Positions 1 through 6,159 of a stretch of 33,019 nucleotides of DNA are shown piece after piece. Numbering within the stretch: the stretch's first letter is position 1; every line of letters begins with the position of its first letter. The notes under the pieces are model-generated. The model saw nothing but the letters and a program-made list of their open reading frames with translations, was not told where the DNA came from and made no database searches. The stretch is from a virus. A program made the translations under genes and the position numbers. The stretch spans positions 1 to 33,019 of the IMG/VR virus record IMGVR_UViG_3300044641_000252; one strand, written 5' to 3'.

Positions 1-2
1 CA

Positions 3-1559
3 AATCAAAATTTAAACGGGTCAAACATTTCTTGGAGTGGCGGTACTGCTTCTTATAAGATTAGTAATTTTGCAACTCTTTACAATCAGCAATCAGGTCA
101 GCACCAATGGTTTAATGCCCCAAGCGGTACGGCTGGCAATGCTATTACATTCACCCAAGCAATGACCCTAACCAGCGGAGGCAACCTACTTGTCGGCACG
201 ACGACGGATAACGGAGCGAGGTTGAACGTTAGTGGTAGATTATTTGTTTTAAATCAAGTAATTGCAAATAATACAATAACTGACCCTACAAATGATAATA
301 CTTTAACAAATGGAACTGTATATGCTTTAAATGGGGTTAGTACTATTAACAATTTTGGCATTGGTCTTAGTGCAATAAGAAATGGTAACTACGATATTTG
401 GTTTCAAACAGGAAGCATTAACGGTGGTGGTTATAGATTTTATCGTGGAACTTCTGAGTTAGTTACTATAACAAATGGCGGCAACGTTGGGATTGGGACA
501 AGTTCGCCAGTGGAAAGATTACAAGTTTATTCTAGCGGTGCAACAAGAGTAAGAATAGATGGAGGTGGCAACAACTCTGGAGTTTTATTATCTGAAAGCG
601 GAACAAATCACTGGTCTTTGGCATCTGTTAGTGGTTCATTATTATTTTATAATGAGGTAAATAGTGCAACTAGAATGACCATCACCTCAGGCGGCAACGT
701 GCTGATTGGAACGACAACGGACGGAGGGCAGAGACTGCAAGTAAATGGAGCCATAAAATCAATCGTATCAAGTGGGGGCTCAGTTGTTACATCAGAATCA
801 ACGGCAACAAATGGGGAGGGCCAATTTGTAATAATTGGTAAAAATTCAAGCGGAACAACAAGGTCGGCATCTTTTAAATATGATAATGCCGATTTATTAA
901 GAATTGGAACTTCATCTGCAATAGATTTTAGATTTGAAACCAACGACACCGAACGAATGCGCATTACCTCAGGCGGAAATGTACTGATTGGAACGACAAC
1001 GGATAATGGGGTAAGGTTGCAAGTAAATGGAGGAGGAACTTTTTTAGGCACAGTTAGTTCTGGAAACGGTAATGTTAACGGTTATAGAGGATTTCAAGGT
1101 GCAACTGGTCAATTTAATACTTCAACTGGGTTACTTCTTTTAGGTACAGCAAATCCTGGAAATGGATATATAATTGAATTCCAAGCTCCAGATGGTTCTT
1201 ATAATTATGCAACAAGGGGAGCAATTGAATTATCTGGAGTTAGTATTTTGTATTCTAATTTTTCAGATTACAGATTAAAGACAAACATTAAACCTTTGGC
1301 TAGTGCTTTGGAAAGAATTAGTAATTTGAAACCAGTTAGATTTAATTTATTAGCAGACATGAAAAATACTATTGATGGATTTTTGGCACACGAAGTTCAA
1401 GAAGTTGTTCCAGAGGCTGTTAATAGAAATAAAGATGCGGTTAAAGAAAATGGAGAACCAGATTATCAAAGCTTAGACCAATCAAAGTTAATACCTTTGT
1501 TAACAGCAGCTATTCAAGAGTTGAAAGCAGAGTTAGACGAATTAAAAAGTAATAACTAA
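3..1559 (+). CDS. Tail fibre protein, C-terminal part, with S74 intramolecular chaperone (5' end outside window)
   Basis: Receptor-binding fibre of the phage tail, seen only from its middle to its end. The frame is open from position 3 with no stop before the first ATG at 162, so that ATG is internal and the gene starts upstream of the window. The body carries four copies of a degenerate repeat with the core GGNVLIGTTTDNG, separated by unlike, Gly/Ser/Thr/Asn-rich segments expected to form beta-structure. The last 98 residues begin with SDYRLKTNI and contain FLAHEVQEVVPEAV and a C-terminal leucine-rich helix. This is the peptidase S74 (chaperone of endosialidase) domain, which helps fibre trimers fold and then cuts itself off before the Ser of the SD motif. 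It ends in TAA. Fibre identity is firm; the receptor is unknown. Confidence 0.92.
   Translation, partial: NQNLNGSNISWSGGTASYKISNFATLYNQQSGQHQWFNAPSGTAGNAITFTQAMTLTSGGNLLVGTTTDNGARLNVSGRLFVLNQVIANNTITDPTNDNTLTNGTVYALNGVSTINNFGIGLSAIRNGNYDIWFQTGSINGGGYRFYRGTSELVTITNGGNVGIGTSSPVERLQVYSSGATRVRIDGGGNNSGVLLSESGTNHWSLASVSGSLLFYNEVNSATRMTITSGGNVLIGTTTDGGQRLQVNGAIKSIVSSGGSVVTSESTATNGEGQFVIIGKNSSGTTRSASFKYDNADLLRIGTSSAIDFRFETNDTERMRITSGGNVLIGTTTDNGVRLQVNGGGTFLGTVSSGNGNVNGYRGFQGATGQFNTSTGLLLLGTANPGNGYIIEFQAPDGSYNYATRGAIELSGVSILYSNFSDYRLKTNIKPLASALERISNLKPVRFNLLADMKNTIDGFLAHEVQEVVPEAVNRNKDAVKENGEPDYQSLDQSKLIPLLTAAIQELKAELDELKSNN
162..1031 (+). repeat. Four degenerate tail-fibre repeats
   Basis: Repeats of about 25 codons lie at 162-236, 465-536, 675-749 and 957-1031, in one reading frame. 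The common pattern is M-T-I-T-S-G-G-N-V-L-I-G-T-T-T-D-N-G-x-R-L-Q-V-N-G. The second copy is the most divergent (GIGTSSPVERLQV). Copies three and four match at about 60 of 75 bases by my count and share the 20-mer CTGATTGGAACGACAACGGA. The repeats are visibly richer in G and C than the AT-rich segments between them. Confidence 0.85.
1263..1556 (+). other. S74 self-cleaving chaperone domain of the tail fibre
   Basis: This segment encodes the last 98 residues of the fibre. Cleavage in this family occurs just before the conserved Ser, here between the Phe codon at 1260-1262 and the Ser codon at 1263-1265. The following Asp, Arg and Lys (S-D-Y-R-L-K) match the family pattern. The C-terminal segment QSKLIPLLTAAIQELKAE is the usual trimerising helix. 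Confidence 0.88.
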
Positions 1560-1614
1560 TGAGCAAGAATACGGTGACATCGCAAATGATTAAATAATTA
1601 TAAACAACAAAAAG

Positions 1615-1947
1615 ATGAAAACAATCGAACCAGTATCCATTTGGGACAATGGACAAGTACTAGAGGCAACTATCTTAAATGCCTATGCAATTAATGTTAC
1701 ACTAGGAACAAGTGCTACATTCTACTATCAGCTTTTTTCTGAGACTGTAGACCTAGCAGTTGGACAGCAAGTAGCACAAGGAAACTTAAACATGACAGGT
1801 GAAGCGTACGCTCAGTGGGAAGTGGACTCCTATGCATGGGACTGGGTAGCAGCACAGCTGAACCTTACAATCACAGGTGACTATGTACCACCAGTACCTC
1901 CTGCTCCTGAGCCAACTCCAGATCCTCAACCTATAACTGCTGAATAA
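1615..1947 (+). CDS. Small hypothetical protein with proline-rich tail
   Basis: A 110-residue protein of unknown function. The first 90 or so residues look beta-rich, with aromatic residues in the middle (FYYQL, QWEVDSYAWDWVAAQ). The end is a low-complexity Pro-rich tail (VPPVPPAPEPTPDPQP). There is no signal peptide or membrane segment. It follows the tail fibre after a 55-nt gap and is only 1 nt from the next gene, which suggests a fibre- or virion-associated role. Proteins of this general appearance are frequent beside fibre genes in Bacteroidota phages, but I cannot name a family. The start is the first ATG and no Shine-Dalgarno site is visible. Confidence 0.75.
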   Translation: MKTIEPVSIWDNGQVLEATILNAYAINVTLGTSATFYYQLFSETVDLAVGQQVAQGNLNMTGEAYAQWEVDSYAWDWVAAQLNLTITGDYVPPVPPAPEPTPDPQPITAE

Positions 1948-1948
1948 C

Positions 1949-2185
1949 ATGGCAACTATTAACTCATACGCAACTGACAATTCAGTATCCTACAATGATA
2001 AGTTAATTGGTACTGATGCTGAGGACAGCAACAAGACTAAGAACTTTACTGTGGGTAGCATCCTAGCTATGCCTCTACCAAGTGTACCTGTATTTGCTAA
2101 TAACACAGCAGCAAAAGCAGGAGGATTAGCAGTAGGAAGGATATACAGAATCACAGGAACTGATACTGCCGGAGTAGTCTGGTAG
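1949..2185 (+). CDS. Small tail or virion protein
   Basis: A 78-residue protein. Its N-terminal half (DKLIGTDAEDSNKTKNFTVG) and C-terminal half (VPVFANNTAAKAGGLAVGRI) each match patterns I know from short phage structural proteins and from ends of phage tail fibres. The second is like the common ending VPVYANNAAALAGGLxVGxLYRT. It therefore probably belongs to the fibre or another exposed virion part; this is family-pattern inference, not a search result. The start codon is 1 nt after the previous stop, so translation is likely coupled. It ends in TAG after G-V-V-W, where relatives often end in C-V-V-H. Confidence 0.75.
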   Translation: MATINSYATDNSVSYNDKLIGTDAEDSNKTKNFTVGSILAMPLPSVPVFANNTAAKAGGLAVGRIYRITGTDTAGVVW

Positions 2186-2208
2186 TATCTTTAATAAAAT
2201 TTAATCTA

Positions 2209-2436
2209 ATGGACATAAGAAAAATATCAGTAGGACCAGACTATAAGGGTAGCTCCATGCACTACATCGTAGGGCAGAAGGTGCTTGGTGATAGCCATGA
2301 GATTCATCTCATTAAGTTCACCATAGACACAGGAGCAATTAGAATTTATATTATCAACGAGAAGCAGGAGGTAGTTCTCTGGAAGGAGTTCAACTACACT
2401 ATGCCTGTTGCAATTGAATACAATATAAACTACTAA
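2209..2436 (+). CDS. Conserved small phage protein (MDIRKISVGPDYK type)
   Basis: A 75-residue protein beginning M-D-I-R-K-I-S-V-G-P-D-Y-K-G and ending M-P-V-A-I-E-Y-N-I-N-Y. I recognise this pattern as a conserved small protein of Bacteroidota phages, including crAss-like ones, but no function is known to me. The middle contains HYIVGQKVLGDSHEIHLI and VVLWKEFN, suggesting a small beta-rich fold. Its stop overlaps the next start by one base (TAATG), so the two are probably translationally coupled. The upstream 23 nt are AT-rich (AAAATTTAATCTA directly before ATG) with no Shine-Dalgarno site. Confidence 0.78.
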   Translation: MDIRKISVGPDYKGSSMHYIVGQKVLGDSHEIHLIKFTIDTGAIRIYIINEKQEVVLWKEFNYTMPVAIEYNINY

Positions 2437-2999
2437 TGCAGTCCCCATTTGATTTTATCGTGAAGCCAATAAATGGTGAGCGATACAATAACACCAAGGA
2501 TATTGGTGGCATTGAGTTCATTGTCAACACATCAGAGGAAGACCACAAGTTCTCCAACAGATATGCTGAGGTGATTGAGGTACCCTATGGATACGATGGT
2601 CCTGTGCAGCAGGGTGATACACTATTGGTACACCACAATGCATTTAAGTTCTACAATGACATTAGAGGTAGACGTAAGAGTGGTCGGTCATTTTTTAGAG
2701 ACGATAAGTTCTTCATAGAGCCTGACCAATTCTTCCTATATCGCAGAGGCGATATTTGGTATACCTATGACCGCTACTGCTTTGTTAAGCCTATCCCAGC
2801 AATTGAGTCGTACATTAAGAAGCCATTCACTCACGAGCCCCTCATGGGTGAGATGGTATACCCTAATGCCTATCTCCTATCTCAAGGTATTCGTGCAGGT
2901 GACAAAGTATGCTTCAAGCCAGACAGTGAGTATGAGTTTGATGTGGATGGGGAGAAGTTGTATAGGATGTTTGACCATCAGATAACTATCAAGCTATGA
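2436..2999 (+). CDS. Possible GroES-like co-chaperonin, two tandem domains
   Basis: A 187-residue protein that I read as two GroES-like beta-barrels; this is inference from pattern. In the first half, DFIVKP, then TKDIGGIEFIVNTSEED, then a VIEVP strand and VQQGDTLLVHHN follow the order of GroES (DRVIVKR, mobile loop with GGI, GEVLAVG, VGDIVIF). In the second half, GEMVYPNAYLL, IRAGDKVCFKPDSEYEFDVDGEKLYRMFDHQITI repeats the later part of the fold, including the GroES-like closing strand. Phages such as T4 encode co-chaperonins (gp31) to fold their capsid protein, which would fit its place beside head and packaging genes. It could instead be an unrelated beta-barrel virion protein. Confidence 0.6.
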   Translation: MQSPFDFIVKPINGERYNNTKDIGGIEFIVNTSEEDHKFSNRYAEVIEVPYGYDGPVQQGDTLLVHHNAFKFYNDIRGRRKSGRSFFRDDKFFIEPDQFFLYRRGDIWYTYDRYCFVKPIPAIESYIKKPFTHEPLMGEMVYPNAYLLSQGIRAGDKVCFKPDSEYEFDVDGEKLYRMFDHQITIKL

Positions 3000-3289
3000 G
3001 AGACCCTAAAGAAATTAAGTTAAAGATAATTGAGGCAGGTCACCAGGCTGTAGAGCAACTAATTAAGGTCGCCAAGGAGGCCATCATTAAGCATGAGGAT
3101 GACGATGAGTTGTCTGCTGACAGATTAAAGAATGCCGCAGCGACAAAGAAGTTAGCCATCTTTGATGCGTTTGAGATTCTCAACAGAATAGAGGCTGAGC
3201 GTGAGGCTCTTGAGATGCTAGACAAGGGAGTGAACAGAACAGAAACCAAACAAGGATTTGCAGAGCGAAGGTCTATATCGAATCGTTAA
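2996..3289 (+). CDS. Small helical protein before terminase; candidate small terminase subunit
   Basis: A 97-residue, highly charged and probably all-helical protein (IKLKIIEAGHQAVEQLIKVA, then KKLAIFDAFEILNRIEAERE). It overlaps the previous gene by 4 nt (ATGA) and the terminase large subunit by up to 32 nt. Small terminase subunits are short helical proteins usually encoded immediately before the large subunit, so position and character fit. However, I see no clear helix-turn-helix and no family motif. The role is therefore only a candidate. The C-terminus is basic (TKQGFAERRSISNR). Confidence 0.7.
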   Translation: MRDPKEIKLKIIEAGHQAVEQLIKVAKEAIIKHEDDDELSADRLKNAAATKKLAIFDAFEILNRIEAEREALEMLDKGVNRTETKQGFAERRSISNR

Positions 3290-5495
3290 GGATCACGTCC
3301 CACAGAACTCTTTAAATAAAAAGAATAGTGGGAGGACATGGATGTACGGCTACAATGAGCAGTACGACATGGTGGTCATATCTAGGACTGGAGAGATAGG
3401 TGATATCATAAATATCTCAGGGCTGAATATTGCCCTGCCTAAGGCACCTAAAGATTGCTACTCAAGGAGCAAGAACATCAGGGATCAGTACTGGGAGAGG
3501 CAAGATTTGCCAAAAGAGTTATCAAAGATACAGTCAATCTTTCACTGGAATGAGATGCCTGCTGAGTTTAAGGACAGGTGGGTGGACTACATTGAGACAG
3601 AGTTTGATAGGCGTGAGGATGGAATGTGGTTCATGAACAATGGTGAGCCAACATACATCACAGGGTCTCACTACATGTACTTACAGTGGTCTAGCATTGA
3701 CGTGGGATACGCTGACTACCGTGAGGCTAACCGCATATTCTTTATCTTCTGGGAGGCATGCAGAGCAGACACTAGGTCATTTGGTATGATATACCTAAAG
3801 ATTAGACGCTCAGGGTTCTCATTCATGTCATCATCTGAGTGCGTGAACATAGCCACTCTTGCTCGTGACTCTCGTGTTGGTATCCTATCTAAGACAGGTG
3901 CTGATGCTAAGAAGATGTTCACTGACAAGGTGGTCCCAATAAATAGCAGGCTACCATTCTTCTTCAGACCTATCATGGATGGTATGGACAAGCCAAAGAC
4001 TGAGCTTGCGTACCGGGTACCTGCATCTAAGATTACTAAGAAGAACATGGCAAATGCCTCTGACACTGAGGTGATTGGTCTTGACACCACCATTGACTGG
4101 AAGAACACTGAGGAGAACTCTTACGATGGTGAGAAGTTACTATTCTTGGCACATGATGAGAGTGCTAAGTGGACTAAGCCAAATAATATTCTCAACAACT
4201 GGCGAGTAACTAAGACCTGTCTTAGGGTGGGTAGTAAGATTATTGGCAAGTGCATGATGGGGTCTACATCAAATGCGTTGAGCAAGGGTGGGGACAACTA
4301 TAAGAAACTATATGATGACTCAAATGTATTAACTAGAAATGCGAATGGACAAACTAAGAGCGGTCTATACTCATTGTTTATACCGATGGAGTGGAACATG
4401 GAGGGATTCATTGATAGGTATGGCATGCCTGTACTTAGAAAGCCTTCTGCTCCTATCCTTGGTGTTGACAACCAGATGATACGTAATGGTGCCATAGACT
4501 ATTGGGAGGCTGAGGTGGACTCATTAAAGAATGATGCCGATGCACTCAACGAGTTCTATCGCCAGTTCCCTCGCACGGAGAGCCATGCGTTCAGGGATGA
4601 GAGCAAGTCATCTATCTTTAACTTGACTAAAATCTATCAGCAGATAGACTACAATGACTCAATGATTGAGGGGCAGATGGTAACACGTGGGTCCTTTCAT
4701 TGGAAGGATGGTGAGAAGGATGGCAAGGTTATATGGACACCTGACCAGCGTGGCAGGTTCTTAATTAGTTGGGTCCCTCCTATCAACATGCAGAACAATG
4801 TGATAACTAGGAACGGAATGAAGTATCCTGGCAACGAGCACCTTGGTTCATTTGGCTGTGACCCATACGACATCTCTGCCGTAGTAGGTGGGAGAGGATC
4901 TAATGGTTCGTTGCATGGTATGACTAAATACCACATGGACGATGCTCCTGCGAACCAGTTCTTCTTAGAGTACATTGCTAGACCACAGACTGCTGAGATA
5001 TTCTTCGAGGATGTGTTGATGGCATGTGTGTTCTATGGGATGCCAATGCTTGCGGAGAATAACAAGGCACGTATACTGTACCACTTTAAGAACAGGGGCT
5101 ACAGAGCGTTCTCATTGAACAGACCTGACAGGGTGCTGAACAAGTTGAGCAAGACAGAGCGTGAGTTGGGTGGTATACCTAACTCAAGTGAAGAAGTGAA
5201 GCAGGCACACGCCTCTGCTATTGAGTCGTACATTGAGAAGTTCATTGGGTTTGATATGACATCTACCTACCGACCAGCGGATGAGATAGGCACTATGCCA
5301 TTTATTAGAACGCTTGAGGACTGGGCTAAGTTTGATATTAATGACCGAACAAAGCACGATGCATCAATCAGTTCTGGATTAGCTATAATGGCAAATCAAA
5401 AACATGTATATTTACCAGATAAAAAAGAGTCGAAAATTAGTGTTAATTTCGCAAAGTACGCTAACACTGGAAGTCAAAGTAAAATTATTAGATAA
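3258..5495 (+). CDS. terL: Terminase large subunit
   Basis: DNA-packaging motor and nuclease, acting at the portal of the empty head. The ATPase half has a degenerate Walker A segment (KIRRSGFS, residues 181-188) and a Walker B segment (LLFLAHDE, 294-301, with D300 and E301). The RNase H-like nuclease half has candidate metal ligands D535 (GCDPYD), E600 (MLAENNK) and D701 (KHDASISSGLA). A length of 745 residues is usual for this phage group. The given start is TTG inside the previous gene. An ATG at 3342 is preceded by GGAGGA, but residues before it (LYRIVKDHVP) look like family sequence, so I keep the longer form. The last 35 or so codons are more AT-rich than the rest and abut the homing endonuclease. 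Confidence 0.95.
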   Translation: MQSEGLYRIVKDHVPQNSLNKKNSGRTWMYGYNEQYDMVVISRTGEIGDIINISGLNIALPKAPKDCYSRSKNIRDQYWERQDLPKELSKIQSIFHWNEMPAEFKDRWVDYIETEFDRREDGMWFMNNGEPTYITGSHYMYLQWSSIDVGYADYREANRIFFIFWEACRADTRSFGMIYLKIRRSGFSFMSSSECVNIATLARDSRVGILSKTGADAKKMFTDKVVPINSRLPFFFRPIMDGMDKPKTELAYRVPASKITKKNMANASDTEVIGLDTTIDWKNTEENSYDGEKLLFLAHDESAKWTKPNNILNNWRVTKTCLRVGSKIIGKCMMGSTSNALSKGGDNYKKLYDDSNVLTRNANGQTKSGLYSLFIPMEWNMEGFIDRYGMPVLRKPSAPILGVDNQMIRNGAIDYWEAEVDSLKNDADALNEFYRQFPRTESHAFRDESKSSIFNLTKIYQQIDYNDSMIEGQMVTRGSFHWKDGEKDGKVIWTPDQRGRFLISWVPPINMQNNVITRNGMKYPGNEHLGSFGCDPYDISAVVGGRGSNGSLHGMTKYHMDDAPANQFFLEYIARPQTAEIFFEDVLMACVFYGMPMLAENNKARILYHFKNRGYRAFSLNRPDRVLNKLSKTERELGGIPNSSEEVKQAHASAIESYIEKFIGFDMTSTYRPADEIGTMPFIRTLEDWAKFDINDRTKHDASISSGLAIMANQKHVYLPDKKESKISVNFAKYANTGSQSKIIR

Positions 5496-6158
5496 ATGGC
5501 CTGTCTCTACAGACACATACGAAAAGATTTAAACGTACCATTTTACGTTGGCATAGGTAAAAACTTGAATCGAGCTTATTCAAAGTCTAATAGGAATAAT
5601 CATTGGTTGTCTATAGTTCAGAAGACCGAATACGATGTTCAAATTATTCTTGATGAGATTGATTACGAATTTGCAAAAGAGAAAGAAAAAGAGTTTATTG
5701 ATTTGTACAAAAGAAAAGTTGATGGCGGAACTCTTTGCAATATTACTAAGGGTGGAGATGGAGTACTTGGAATAGTACATAGTGAGGAAGCCAGAAAAAA
5801 AATGGGTGAGCCAAATAAAGGCAAGACTATTTCAGAGTGGCATAGAAAAAGAATATCTGAGTTTCATACAGGGAAAGTAGTTGCTAAACAGACAAAAGAA
5901 AAGATGTCTGAAAAAATGTCTGGAAAAAACAACCACAGATATGGGCTAAATGCTTCTGAAGAAACAAAGAATAAAATGAGTGCCTCTGCAAAAAAAGGAG
6001 AGGATCATCAGTTCTCTAAGCTTAAGTCATCTGATGTATTAGAGATAAGAAGATTAAGTTCAGAAGGTATGGGTAAAAATAAAATATCCAAATTATTTGG
6101 AGTAGCTAAGTTTACTGTACACAGTATAGTAAAAGGACTTACTTGGAAACACGTATAG
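5496..6158 (+). CDS. GIY-YIG homing endonuclease
   Basis: A selfish DNA endonuclease inserted between the terminase and portal genes. The catalytic domain is at residues 1-80: LYRHIR replaces the GIY strand (Y5), FYVGIG supplies the YIG strand (Y17, G19), R26 is the likely catalytic Arg, and the acidic helix KEKEKEFIDLY holds the metal-binding Glu, probably E66. Residues 90-165 carry NUMOD3-like DNA-binding repeats (SEEARKKMGEPNKGK, KEKMSEKMSGKNNHRYG, EETKNKMSASAKKGE). Residues 175-220 form a helix-turn-helix-like end (VLEIRRLSSEGMGKNKISKL, then TWKHV). It is not inside an intron: the flanking genes are intact, with gaps of 0 and 1 nt. Its codons are more AT-rich than those of its neighbours. 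Confidence 0.93.
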   Translation: MACLYRHIRKDLNVPFYVGIGKNLNRAYSKSNRNNHWLSIVQKTEYDVQIILDEIDYEFAKEKEKEFIDLYKRKVDGGTLCNITKGGDGVLGIVHSEEARKKMGEPNKGKTISEWHRKRISEFHTGKVVAKQTKEKMSEKMSGKNNHRYGLNASEETKNKMSASAKKGEDHQFSKLKSSDVLEIRRLSSEGMGKNKISKLFGVAKFTVHSIVKGLTWKHV

Positions 6159-6159
6159 A

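Noticed and set aside
162-164. ATG at 162 as the start of the fibre gene
   Set aside because: The same frame is open back to position 3 with fibre-like sequence, and this ATG begins a repeat unit whose equivalents are internal.
647-1051. Minus-strand frame across the fibre repeats
   Set aside because: It mirrors the repeat-bearing fibre gene and has low-complexity, repeat-derived sequence with no family pattern.
1559-1597. A 12-codon frame (MSKNTVTSQMIK) overlapping the fibre stop codon
   Set aside because: Too short to support as a gene, with no ribosome site or recognisable family; it could be a remnant.
3258-3289. Programmed frameshift joining the 97-aa protein to terminase
   Set aside because: No slippery heptamer is visible in the overlap, and separate starts explain both genes.
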